DNA of 64,000 nt from Psychrobacter coccoides (GTDB lineage: Bacteria > Pseudomonadota > Gammaproteobacteria > Pseudomonadales > Moraxellaceae), in NCBI RefSeq assembly GCF_017498085.1, contig NZ_JAGBKM010000012.1:31723-95722 (forward strand), read 5' to 3'. Positions 36,654-45,940 of the stretch are shown here, in pieces (the first letter of the stretch is position 1; every line of letters starts with the position of its first letter). The notes under the pieces are model-generated. The model was not told where the DNA came from and made no database searches. It was given only the letters and a program-made list of their open reading frames with translations. Both the position numbers and the translations under genes were made by a program.

Positions 36654-37097
36654 CTAGCAATCACTGGTGGTGTATTTAAGCACTTCAATCACCTGTTCTG
36701 GCGTTTGGGCCCATGCCATTGCTGCGGCGTCGACTTCTTTTAGTGGATGGATGATGTCATGGTCATGCAGGGTGATATAGGGCTTGCCAAGCGCTGCACA
36801 GTATCCGGCATCAAATGCAGCGTTCCATTGTTTGTATTTGTCACCAAAACGAATAATCGCAATATCACACTTTTGTATGAGGGTTTTGGTACGTATGGCA
36901 TTGACTTTTGCAGACTGATGATCGCGCCAGAATGGGTTGTCGTTATCCCCTAATACATCACCTGCCGCATCGCTGGCTTCGTGGTCAGTCACCGCTGACG
37001 TAAATGTAATAGGCAGATTGTGCTGTTTTGCGCCTTGCATAATTTGCTCACGCCAGTCCGTGTGTATCTCACCCGATAAGTAAACAGTCCAATTCAT
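36654..37097 (-). CDS. ytoQ: YtoQ-family protein
   Basis: A 147-residue protein of the YtoQ family, related in fold to nucleoside 2-deoxyribosyltransferases. It opens MNWTVYLSGEIHTDWREQI and has later PFWRDHQSAKVNAIRT and IAIIRFGDKYKQWNAAFDAGYCAALGKPYI, the family core. The biochemical role is not established. GGAGATAACC before ATG 37097 fixes the start. It stands alone between cysE and trmJ, all on the minus strand. Confidence 0.85.
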   Translation of the reverse strand: MNWTVYLSGEIHTDWREQIMQGAKQHNLPITFTSAVTDHEASDAAGDVLGDNDNPFWRDHQSAKVNAIRTKTLIQKCDIAIIRFGDKYKQWNAAFDAGYCAALGKPYITLHDHDIIHPLKEVDAAAMAWAQTPEQVIEVLKYTTSDC

Positions 37098-37190
37098 GGT
37101 TATCTCCAATGTAGGGTTAAATGATGGGCAACTGCCATTGTTATGTATAGATTTATAGTATAGCTGTGTGCTGCCTCAGCTGATACAGGG

Positions 37191-38048
37191 TTAATCTTTT
37201 AAAAGCTTGGCGATCAAGGCACTCAATAGCTGATACTCTTTTTGATCCAGTTGCATGCGAGAGGCCAGTCGAGACAGCCTTGATGGTAATGATTTTAAAT
37301 GCTCGCTGTCTGCTAGGTCACGCTCGATCATAAGTGTGGTGGTACGCTGGATCAGCTGTTGTAACTGCTGCTGGGTGATGGCTGGCTCATCCCATTGCTG
37401 ACGCAAGTGCACTTCTAATAAAGGGTGCGAACCTTGGTGTAGATTGTTCTCATTTGTCTTTTTTAGATGTGTTTGCGCATAAGCGAAGATGAAGCTAGCA
37501 ATCACCTGTACGGCCGATGCCACATTGAGAACCGGATAAGCAGGGTTGGCGTCGATTTGAATATGATAGTCTGCATATGCCAACTCCTCATTGGTAAGGC
37601 CGCGGTCTTCACGGCCAAACAAGATGGCAATGTTTGGCGGGTTTGCTGAAAGTAGGTTTTGACCGTCAATAAAGTCAAACATGATTTTGGCCGCTTGGGT
37701 CGGCGTCACTACAGGACGTGGCATGTGACGGCTGCGGCTACTGGCTGCAAAGACGAGCTGACAGTCATTAATGGCCGTCTCTAGCGTCGGTATAACGTTA
37801 GCTGACGACAGTACTTCAATGCCTCCTGCTGCATGAGACTCACTGGTCTCATCGATCGCAAGCTTAGGATCAACCACGGTCAGTCTCGATAAACCCATAG
37901 TATGCATCGCTCGGGCTGCTGAGCCAATATTGGCAGGCAGAGTGGTATTCACCATAACGACCTGTAAGCAAGTGAGGTAGTCGTCTACTATGAACTTGGG
38001 TGAAGTGGCCGCTGAAGGGGGTATTGCTGATAAAGAAGATGTGCTCAT
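37191..38048 (-). CDS. trmJ: tRNA (cytidine/uridine-2'-O)-methyltransferase TrmJ
   Basis: A 285-residue SPOUT-class methyltransferase that modifies position 32 in tRNAs. The N-terminal block VMVNTTLPANIGSAARAM includes the catalytic Arg, then ILFGREDRGLTNEEL and YPVLNVASAVQVIASFIFAYA build the knot that binds SAM. The C-terminal quarter is helical as in TrmJ. Its ATG overlaps the stop of the upstream Hpt gene as TAATG, so translation is coupled. Confidence 0.93.
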   Translation of the reverse strand: MSTSSLSAIPPSAATSPKFIVDDYLTCLQVVMVNTTLPANIGSAARAMHTMGLSRLTVVDPKLAIDETSESHAAGGIEVLSSANVIPTLETAINDCQLVFAASSRSRHMPRPVVTPTQAAKIMFDFIDGQNLLSANPPNIAILFGREDRGLTNEELAYADYHIQIDANPAYPVLNVASAVQVIASFIFAYAQTHLKKTNENNLHQGSHPLLEVHLRQQWDEPAITQQQLQQLIQRTTTLMIERDLADSEHLKSLPSRLSRLASRMQLDQKEYQLLSALIAKLLKD

Positions 38049-38410
38049 TATAGGCTCAATCGCTGATTAATCTCTTGTTCGACACGTTGTAAAGCTATGG
38101 ATAACTGTTTTATAAGCTCGGCTTGTTGGCTGATGTTTTGTTCGCGGCAATGTGCCTCTAATTGATCAGCCAAGGTGATTATCTGCATCGCACCCAAACT
38201 CGCACTGGCTCCCTTTAGTGCGTGGGCAGCCTCAAACCCTTCACTATTGTCATTAGCCACTTGAGCGGCCTGTATTACCTCGATACGTTGTTGGCTATCG
38301 ATGAGATAACTGCGTACCAACTCTGCAAAGTCTTCTTCAAATAAGTCCCGCATATCTTCGAACTGTTTATGATTGATAACCTCAACATTATGTAAGTCAG
38401 TTTGTATCAT
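38048..38410 (-). CDS. Hpt-domain protein
   Basis: A 120-residue histidine phosphotransfer protein. The phosphorylated histidine is H63 in AAHALKGASASLGAMQI, the standard HxxKG site, with helices before and after. It has no kinase or receiver domain and no such gene lies nearby, so it must work with a remote hybrid histidine kinase. It lies between dnaE and trmJ, overlapping trmJ by one base. Confidence 0.87.
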   Translation of the reverse strand: MIQTDLHNVEVINHKQFEDMRDLFEEDFAELVRSYLIDSQQRIEVIQAAQVANDNSEGFEAAHALKGASASLGAMQIITLADQLEAHCREQNISQQAELIKQLSIALQRVEQEINQRLSL

Positions 38411-38468
38411 CGATGTCCATCCAAGTAGTGAGATAAAAAGGTGTGCTTACATAGCTGAAGTAAAGATA

Positions 38469-41400
38469 CTAGCTATAATGAAAATATAAGTCGTCTTCGT
38501 CAATGAAGCTCTTTAGCTGCTGTAAGTTATCATCATTTGGATAAACACGCCAATGCTCCGAGAGTGCGACATTGGCAATAGCATAGTCTTCATAGACACT
38601 GAGCCCAAGTGGGATACAGTTGTCGTTGATATCAGCGTCTGCATGAGTAAAGGCAGTTTCAGGGCCCGTAGCTTGGTCTAACGCCAATAAGTCGTTGCCT
38701 GCTTCATCATATAAGTTACCACCCATTGCTGGGTCATAGCCACTATCTTGTTCATCATTATCTTGATTGTAGGCGAGGCGAGGCGCTGGTATCAAGTGTG
38801 CTTGCGCTGACTTGAGCAGCGGCTGTATACGAGTTAACAGATTGATGTCACTACCATGAACCTTGATGCTGATTTTCTTTAGCCAACGTAGACGAGCATC
38901 TACCATACTCAAAGCATTGTCAAGGCGAGCAAAAATACGGCCATCACGTTCACGAATACTGCCTTTGATAATCACGACTTCATCTATCTTTAACTGCTCC
39001 TTTACGCGGTTGAAGCGCTCAGCATAGCAGCTGACCTCTAGCCTTGATGTGCCATCATCTAAAGTAATGACGTGGCGGTTACCAAAGTTGGCGATATCTA
39101 TAATAAGACCTGCAAAGTAGCAGCTGCCGTTATAACCAGTATCAGCTAAGCTATCGAGGCGGGCGCCAGAGGTATAACGCTTTAATTCATCTAAGTACTC
39201 ATTAATCGGGTGACCCGTTAAATACAGACCAAGGGTGTTTTTTTCCGCTTTTAGGCGGTGCTTATCTCCCCAGATCAGCTCTGGCGTCATCTCTAGGGGC
39301 GGTGCTGCGACAACGCCATCCATTTCACTAAATAAGTCCATCATACCGATCTCACGGTTTTGACGGTCTTGCTCAGCCGCTTGCACAGCGTTTGGCAGCT
39401 GACTCATTAGCGCACCGCGAATCTCGTATGCTTCATCGGCTGGCAGATCGGGTCTTAGGGTGGCGGCAAAGTCATCAAAACACCCTGCACTGACTAATGC
39501 CTCTAGCGTGCGCTTATTGACTTTTTTGATATCGACCCGACGACAAAAGTCATAAAGATCAATAAAAGGCCCGTCACGGCGGCGAGCGGATACAATAGAC
39601 TCAACAGCACCTTCACCCACACCTTTGATGGCACCTAAGCCATAAATGATATTGGTCGGTGTGTCGGAGACAAAGTGCCATTCACTGCGGTTGACAGAAG
39701 GGTTGTCTACAGTCAGCCCAAAGTTCTCTCGGCAGTCGTTAATAAAAAACACCACGTTGTCGGTGTTGTTCATATCAGAGGTGAGTACCGCTGCCATAAA
39801 CTCAGCAGGATAGTACTGTTTGAGATAGGCTGTTTGGTAAGCCAAGACGCCATAAGCGGCTGAGTGTGAGCGGTTAAAACCATAACCAGCAAACTTTTCC
39901 ATCAAGTCAAAGACGCCGCCTGAGGTCGCTTCATCAATACCTTGCGCTGTGGCACCAGTCACAAAGATATCACGCTGCTTGGCCATCTCTTCAGGTTTCT
40001 TTTTACCCATAGCTCGGCGTAGCATGTCAGCACCGCCCAAGCTATAGCCTGCCATAACCTGCGAGATTTGCATCACTTGCTCTTGATAGACAATAACGCC
40101 ATTGGTGTTTTGCAGAATTGGTTCAAGGTTGGGATGGTCATAGATGACTTCTTCTCGACCATGCTTACGATCGATATACATCTCTACCATACCTGCATCT
40201 AGCGGCCCTGGGCGATACAGCGCACACATAGCGATAACGTCTTCGATATTGGTCGGTTGCAACTTGGCCAGATACTTTTTCATCCCCGTACTTTCAAGCT
40301 GAAACACAGCCGTGGTCTTGGCTTCTTGTAGCAGCTTATAAGCGTTTTTGTCATCAAGGGGCAAGTCTTCTAATACCAGTGCATCTAGGCCTTCTCTTGC
40401 GCGGCGCTCGTTGATGTTTTTGACGGCTGCATTAATCACTGTCAGGTTGCGCAAACCCAAAAAGTCAAACTTTACCAGCCCCACATCTTCGACATCGTCT
40501 TTATCGAACTGACTGACTCGGTGACCTTCATCATCGCAGTAAATGGCGCTAAAGTCAGTGATTCTATCTGGTGCTATCAATACCCCACCAGCATGTTTAC
40601 CGACGTTTCGACACACGCCTTCTAATTTGATGGCCATCTCCCAAATCTCGATGGCATCTTCATAATCCATATTATCAGGGTTGGAGATTAGATCTTTGAG
40701 CTGGGGCTCTTGCTCCAGTGCCTCACTAAGGGTGATGCCTGGCGTTTTTGGAATCAGCTTGGATAGGTTATTGGCTAAAAAATAAGACTTGCTTTGTACT
40801 CGAGCCACATCTCGCACCACAGCCTTTGCTGCCATCGTACCAAAGGTAATGATCTGTGAGACGGCTTCTCGACCATAAGTTTGCGCCACATAATCAATCA
40901 CTCGATCTCGACCCTCAATACAAAAGTCAATATCAAAGTCAGGCATGGAGACACGTTCTGGGTTTAAGAAACGCTCAAACAGCAGGTCATAGTGAATGGG
41001 GTCAAGGTCAGTGATGTTGAGCGCATAAGCGACCAAGGAGCCAGCACCGGAGCCACGACCTGGTCCGACAGGTACGCCATTGGCTTTAGCCCAGCGAATA
41101 AAGTCCATAACGATCAAGAAGTAACCGGGGAAGCCCATAGATAAAATGACTTCAAGCTCGTACTCTAAACGTTCGTCATATTGCTTACGAAAGTCGAGCC
41201 AGTCAGTATCACGCTCCTCTATAGGAAACAGCTTGTCCAATCGATTTTCTAAACCACGCTGTGACTCTGCTCTAAAGAAGGACTCAATAGTTTCACCCTC
41301 AGGTACTGGGAACTCGGGTAAGACATTGATGCCTAGTGTCAAGGTCACATTACAGCGTGTGGCGAGATGCAAGGTGTTGTCAACCACTTGCGGAATATCA

Positions 41401-42137
41401 GCAAACAGCTGCGTCATTTGCGCTTGCGTCTTTAGGTATTGCTCATCAGAATACAAACGCGGCCGATTTGGGTCAGCAAGTACATAAGATCCTGCGATAC
41501 AAACCCGAGCTTCATGCGCATCAAAGTCCTCTTGCTCTAAAAAGCGCACGTCGTTATGCGCTACGATAGGAATATTGTGCTTAGCTCCAGCATGGATAGC
41601 CGTTTTGATAAAAGCGTCTTCACCAGTGCGGTTGGTGCGCTTAATAGCGAAGTAGAGCCGATCGTTAAACTGCGTTTGCCACTCATTGATGAGCTCATCC
41701 GCCTTTTCGGGCATAGAGCTGACAAGAGCCTGACCGACGTCTGATTTTTCTGTAAATAGAACAATCACGCCAGCAGCATGTTCAAGAATATGATGGCGCT
41801 TAACGATAGGCACGCCATGATTATCAGGGTCAATACGCCCTTCAGTGTAACCAAATGAAACAATACGAGTGATGTTTTGATAGCCCTCATTGTCCATCGC
41901 CAACAAAATCAAGCGTGAGTCTTCATTATCCATGATGACCTCGCTACCGATGATGGGCTTGATACCTGCGCCAAGGCAGGCCTTGTAAAACTTCACTGTG
42001 GCATACAGGTTGGATAAGTCAGTCAGTGCCAGTGCACGCTGATTGTCTGCTGCTGCCGCCTTAATAAGCGGTTTAATGCGTACGATAGAATCAGTAATCG
42101 AATATTCGCTGTGGATACCAAGGTGTACAAATGCCAT
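38469..42137 (-). CDS. dnaE: DNA polymerase III alpha subunit
   Basis: A 1222-residue replicative polymerase of the C family. An N-terminal PHP domain begins HLGIHSEYSITDSI. The catalytic aspartates are in SMPDFDIDFCIEGRDRVIDY. The palm contains GPGRGSGAGSLVAYAL, and the fingers KHAGGVLIAP and GYGFNRSHSAAYGV. A helix-hairpin-helix segment IYGLGAIKGVGEGAV, an OB domain and a C-terminal tail follow. Acidic insertions (NQDNDEQDSGYDPAMGG) enlarge the end compared with E. coli (1160). It is followed within 60 bases by the Hpt gene, possibly in one transcript. Confidence 0.97.
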   Translation of the reverse strand: MAFVHLGIHSEYSITDSIVRIKPLIKAAAADNQRALALTDLSNLYATVKFYKACLGAGIKPIIGSEVIMDNEDSRLILLAMDNEGYQNITRIVSFGYTEGRIDPDNHGVPIVKRHHILEHAAGVIVLFTEKSDVGQALVSSMPEKADELINEWQTQFNDRLYFAIKRTNRTGEDAFIKTAIHAGAKHNIPIVAHNDVRFLEQEDFDAHEARVCIAGSYVLADPNRPRLYSDEQYLKTQAQMTQLFADIPQVVDNTLHLATRCNVTLTLGINVLPEFPVPEGETIESFFRAESQRGLENRLDKLFPIEERDTDWLDFRKQYDERLEYELEVILSMGFPGYFLIVMDFIRWAKANGVPVGPGRGSGAGSLVAYALNITDLDPIHYDLLFERFLNPERVSMPDFDIDFCIEGRDRVIDYVAQTYGREAVSQIITFGTMAAKAVVRDVARVQSKSYFLANNLSKLIPKTPGITLSEALEQEPQLKDLISNPDNMDYEDAIEIWEMAIKLEGVCRNVGKHAGGVLIAPDRITDFSAIYCDDEGHRVSQFDKDDVEDVGLVKFDFLGLRNLTVINAAVKNINERRAREGLDALVLEDLPLDDKNAYKLLQEAKTTAVFQLESTGMKKYLAKLQPTNIEDVIAMCALYRPGPLDAGMVEMYIDRKHGREEVIYDHPNLEPILQNTNGVIVYQEQVMQISQVMAGYSLGGADMLRRAMGKKKPEEMAKQRDIFVTGATAQGIDEATSGGVFDLMEKFAGYGFNRSHSAAYGVLAYQTAYLKQYYPAEFMAAVLTSDMNNTDNVVFFINDCRENFGLTVDNPSVNRSEWHFVSDTPTNIIYGLGAIKGVGEGAVESIVSARRRDGPFIDLYDFCRRVDIKKVNKRTLEALVSAGCFDDFAATLRPDLPADEAYEIRGALMSQLPNAVQAAEQDRQNREIGMMDLFSEMDGVVAAPPLEMTPELIWGDKHRLKAEKNTLGLYLTGHPINEYLDELKRYTSGARLDSLADTGYNGSCYFAGLIIDIANFGNRHVITLDDGTSRLEVSCYAERFNRVKEQLKIDEVVIIKGSIRERDGRIFARLDNALSMVDARLRWLKKISIKVHGSDINLLTRIQPLLKSAQAHLIPAPRLAYNQDNDEQDSGYDPAMGGNLYDEAGNDLLALDQATGPETAFTHADADINDNCIPLGLSVYEDYAIANVALSEHWRVYPNDDNLQQLKSFIDEDDLYFHYS

Positions 42138-42462
42138 AGAGGACTCTTACTGATAGGCTCAAAGAGGGGTGGGTGACTAAGAAGATAAATCTATTTTTAT
42201 CAATATTTTAAGTTGTTTTTTTAAATAAATAGTGAATAAATAAGACATCGATAGCCATATTTACTCACTTTTGATTTAGCGGCTAATAATAGCATTATTT
42301 GGCACAGACAACCACTGATTCAACCAATAGGTGTCATAGAATATGAAGTCAAAGTGAATTTAAAATAAGCAAAAAACGCTTTGATATTGTTTGAATATCA
42401 AAGCGTTTTTGAGTCCAGCGCCTTGTCACTGCCACGCCTTCTTTATAAGAGCTTTAAGCCGG
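42138..42462. other. Region between dadA-like gene and dnaE
   Basis: A 325-base non-coding region. Its dadA-proximal part has the dadA terminator, and the remaining 230 bases should hold the dnaE promoter. No gene seen. Confidence 0.6.
42371..42411 (-). terminator. Terminator after the dadA-like gene
   Basis: CAAAAACGCTTTGATATT and its partner AATATCAAAGCGTTTTTTG form a long perfect stem with a 5-base loop; the T-run is on the minus strand. Confidence 0.85.
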
Positions 42463-43710
42463 CTATGTAAAGCGAGAGAGCTGATAAGGCCTGGGGTCGA
42501 TAGTATGACTTTCATCAAAATAGTATTCAGCAATCATCTGTGCACTCACCACAGCTTGCGTTAAGCCCAAATGCTGATGGCCAAAGTTTAAAAACACACG
42601 CTCAGTCTTATCTATAACAGGGAGAGAATCTGAGGTGGATGGCCGAAAGCCCATCCATGGCACCTTGTCGTTGGAATTTAAGGGAGTCTTTAACATAGGC
42701 TGTGCGTGCTGTAAGAGCACATGCGCTCGCTGCATGTTAGGCGGCGCTTCGAGCCCAGCATACTCTACCGTACCTGCTAGGCGCAGGCCTTCTTGCATTG
42801 GGGTCATGACAAAACGCCGATCTAGACTGGTGACAGGCGTCTGTAAACGTGCGCTTTCGTGAGGCAGCATCAAGTGATAACCTCGCTCAGTATCCAAAGG
42901 AACGCGGATACCTGTGAGTTGCTTTACCAGTGGTTTTGAGTGGGCACCTGCTGCGAGCATGACCTTAGAGGCAGTAATGTCACCTTGATTGGTTGTTAAG
43001 TAAATGCCATCTATATTCGTATGCGCCTCAAGGACACGACAATGCTCAACAATCTCACCGCCAAGGCCTCTAAAAGTGCGGCTAAGCTGATTGATCACTG
43101 CTGTTAAATTGGTGATATGTCCTGTATTGGGGAAAAATAGCGCCCCTAATTGATTGTCTTTTAAAGCAGGCTCATGTGCTAAAAGCGCCTCTTGATTCAG
43201 CAGCTCAGTGGTGACACCGACATCATTAAAGCGCTGTCCTTGTGCTTTGAGAAGGTCAACGCTACTGGCCTTTTCAGCAGTTAATAGCGAGCCTTTTACC
43301 TTTATCCAATCATCTAACTGCCATTGATTGGCAAAGTTTAGCCACGCTTGTAGACAGTGATTATTTAAATTCAGCAGGGCTTTATGGATGTGCTCAAATG
43401 GCTCGGGGCGCATGTTCATCAATAGCTGAATGGCCCATGGCATCAGGCGAGGTAGGTAGCGCCAGTCTATACGTAGCGGTCCTGTCGGATTCAGTAACAT
43501 CGCTGGTATGTGGCGCAGCATGCTGGCATCAGCTATCGGAAACACATGCTCTGGGGCGATATGTCCAGCATTGCCAAATGACGCACCTTGTCCGACTTCA
43601 TTTGCATCGAGCAGCGCTACTTTTACTCCTCGTGCTTGTAAGGTCACTGCAGTCGTAAGGCCAATAATACCGCCGCCAATAATATGTAAGTCAAAATTTG
43701 AAGTAATCAT
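42463..43710 (-). CDS. DadA-type D-amino acid dehydrogenase (FAD)
   Basis: A 415-residue FAD-dependent amine oxidase of the DadA/DAO family. The dinucleotide-binding motif is LHIIGGGIIGLTTAVTL, followed by EVGQGASFGNAGHI, which is characteristic. The C-terminal block is LNFGHQHLGLTQAVVSAQMIA. It oxidises a D-amino acid or another secondary amine at the inner face of the membrane. Substrate is uncertain and alanine racemase is not adjacent. The gamma-glutamyltransferase gene ends 55 bases before its start, so a joint transcript is likely. Confidence 0.86.
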   Translation of the reverse strand: MITSNFDLHIIGGGIIGLTTAVTLQARGVKVALLDANEVGQGASFGNAGHIAPEHVFPIADASMLRHIPAMLLNPTGPLRIDWRYLPRLMPWAIQLLMNMRPEPFEHIHKALLNLNNHCLQAWLNFANQWQLDDWIKVKGSLLTAEKASSVDLLKAQGQRFNDVGVTTELLNQEALLAHEPALKDNQLGALFFPNTGHITNLTAVINQLSRTFRGLGGEIVEHCRVLEAHTNIDGIYLTTNQGDITASKVMLAAGAHSKPLVKQLTGIRVPLDTERGYHLMLPHESARLQTPVTSLDRRFVMTPMQEGLRLAGTVEYAGLEAPPNMQRAHVLLQHAQPMLKTPLNSNDKVPWMGFRPSTSDSLPVIDKTERVFLNFGHQHLGLTQAVVSAQMIAEYYFDESHTIDPRPYQLSRFT

Positions 43711-43764
43711 AAAGACTCTCGATAGTGCTCATGTGCTCAGTTCAGGCTGTTAAAGCAATATGGT

Positions 43765-45717
43765 CTAATACCCAACCACAGCCGCATCGACGATACGTGG
43801 GTCAGAAGATCCGTAAACACCATTTGGCGTTATCATAATCGATTGCGTTGAGCCCATTGTCGCTTTTGGGCTGACCGTGTGTCCCATGGATTCAAGTTTT
43901 TTGACCGTATCGATATTCAACGCCTTTTCTGTACGAATCTCATCAGGTAGCCACTGGTCATGGATACGAGGCGCATGCGTGGCCTCGGCGATATTCATAT
44001 CATGATCGATGACGTTGGAGATGATTTGGGTCACGGTAGTGATGATGCGGCTACCGCCGGGGCTGCCAGTCACGATATAAGGCTTACTGTCTTTAAATAC
44101 TAAGGTTGGGCTCATCGAGGACAGCGGCCGCTTACCCGCTTCTACGCTATTTGCCTCACCGCCAGTTAAGCCGTAAGCATTGGCAGTGCCAGGCTTGGCA
44201 GAAAAGTCGTCCATCTCGTTGTTTAGTAAAATACCCGTGCCGTCTGCAACCAGACCCGTGCCGTAAGAGAAGTTAAGCGTATAGGTATTGGCGATTGCAT
44301 TGCCGTCTTTATCCACGACAGAAAAATGCGTGGTTTGGTCGCTCTCGTAAGGCAGGGGGTTGTTGGCTTTAATCGAACTCGCTGGCGTGGCTTTGTTTGG
44401 ATAAATCAAGGTGCGCAGCTGATCGGCATAGGCTTGAGAAGTAAGGCCGCTCGCTGGCACGTCAACAAAGTCTGAGTCGCCCAAATACTCTGCACGGTCA
44501 GCATACGCCAGTTGCATTGCCTCCGCCATCAAGTGAATGGTTTGCGCACTGTTGTGACCATAATCTTTTAGTGGATAGCCTTCTAAAATGTTTAAAATCT
44601 GCACGATGTGAATACCACCAGAGGAGGGCGGCGGCATAGAGACGATCTCATAGCCACGGTAGTCGCCTGTAACAGGCTTACGAGCGATGGCTTCATAAGT
44701 GGCCAAATCTTGCAAGTTCATGCTGCCTCCAGCCTCATTGACCGCCTTGACAATGTTACGAGCGGTCTCGCCTTTATAAAATCCATCGGCGCCTTGAGCG
44801 GCAATGAGTTTTAGCGAGCGTGCAAGCTCTGGTTGCTTTAAGATTTCTCCTGGCTGATAAACACTACCGTCAGGCTTAAAAAACACCTTTTTGGTACTTG
44901 GCCATTTTTGTAAACGATCACTCAGTGCGCTGAGCGACTCAGATAAGCCAGCAGTGACCTCTATACCGTTTTCAGCCAGTGCAATAGCGGGTGCCATCAC
45001 TTGTCCACGGCTCATGGTGCCATGATCTTCTAACGCTTTGAGCAGCCCTGCGACAGTCCCTGGTACACCAACAGCCAAACCATGGAAACGAGACAAGCTA
45101 CTTACCGCATTGCCGTCCTTATCAAGATACATATCACGAAAGGCGCTGCTTGGGGCTTTTTCACGATAATCGAGCGCCACTGTCTCGCCTTGCTCGGCAT
45201 CATAAATTATCATAAAGCCGCCACCGCCGATGTTGCCCGCCCGCGGCAGTGTCACGGCTAAGGCAAAGCCCACCGCAACGCCAGCATCGACGGCATTACC
45301 ACCGTCTTTTAGAATCTGTAAGCCAATATCAGAGGCCAGTGCTTCTTGAGAGGCGACCATGCCGTTTTTGGCCCAGACGGGGTGATGAATGGCGTCCGCT
45401 GAGTAAATGGCTTGATCGGTTTTTGCAACGCTACTCATGCTAGGGCTAAGCGCACTATTTGGTGCTGCAAGGGTCACACGCCGGTTTTCAGTCAAAACCG
45501 TAGGCGATTCCGTCATGATAGCGAGATTAATCGCATCCAGATTCAGTGAGCTGTTATTTATAGTGTGGTTTTTGAGCGAATTGTTGGTATTTGACTCAAG
45601 CGCAGTAGCTGAGGTGGATAACAATAGCATACCGCTAAAAGCTAAAGCTGCGATTTTAGCAGCTCTACGATTGAGATAGGTCGTATTATGCTGAGAATAA
45701 AAATATGGATATGGCAT
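43765..45717 (-). CDS. ggt: Gamma-glutamyltransferase
   Basis: A 650-residue periplasmic gamma-glutamyltranspeptidase that hydrolyses glutathione or transfers its gamma-glutamyl group. It is made as a precursor that cuts itself at the threonine in SDQTTHFSVVDKDG to give large and small subunits. The substrate loop YTLNFSYGTGLV and SSMSPTLVF follow, and LDYREKAPSSAF is in the large subunit. A hydrophobic signal segment IAALAFSGMLLLSTSATA is at the N-terminus. ATG 45717, with AAGGAA before it, is preferred over the upstream 45786. Confidence 0.93.
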   Translation of the reverse strand: MPYPYFYSQHNTTYLNRRAAKIAALAFSGMLLLSTSATALESNTNNSLKNHTINNSSLNLDAINLAIMTESPTVLTENRRVTLAAPNSALSPSMSSVAKTDQAIYSADAIHHPVWAKNGMVASQEALASDIGLQILKDGGNAVDAGVAVGFALAVTLPRAGNIGGGGFMIIYDAEQGETVALDYREKAPSSAFRDMYLDKDGNAVSSLSRFHGLAVGVPGTVAGLLKALEDHGTMSRGQVMAPAIALAENGIEVTAGLSESLSALSDRLQKWPSTKKVFFKPDGSVYQPGEILKQPELARSLKLIAAQGADGFYKGETARNIVKAVNEAGGSMNLQDLATYEAIARKPVTGDYRGYEIVSMPPPSSGGIHIVQILNILEGYPLKDYGHNSAQTIHLMAEAMQLAYADRAEYLGDSDFVDVPASGLTSQAYADQLRTLIYPNKATPASSIKANNPLPYESDQTTHFSVVDKDGNAIANTYTLNFSYGTGLVADGTGILLNNEMDDFSAKPGTANAYGLTGGEANSVEAGKRPLSSMSPTLVFKDSKPYIVTGSPGGSRIITTVTQIISNVIDHDMNIAEATHAPRIHDQWLPDEIRTEKALNIDTVKKLESMGHTVSPKATMGSTQSIMITPNGVYGSSDPRIVDAAVVGY

Positions 45718-45940
45718 CGCAAATTCCTTTTTACGAGTATAAAAAGTTAAAGTCAGACAATGTCTAAATAGTAACGAAAATATCAAGTGGTAGATAGGGC
45801 TATCTAAACTTTTGTTTTTGGTTGTCGCCAGTACCTCATTTAAAGGGTCAATAGCCGCTAACTTCCTTATTGTTTGTCACAGTCGTATGTTCAAGACGTG
45901 CTATTTTAGATTGTGATGGCCATGAGGCGAAGACGGTTAT

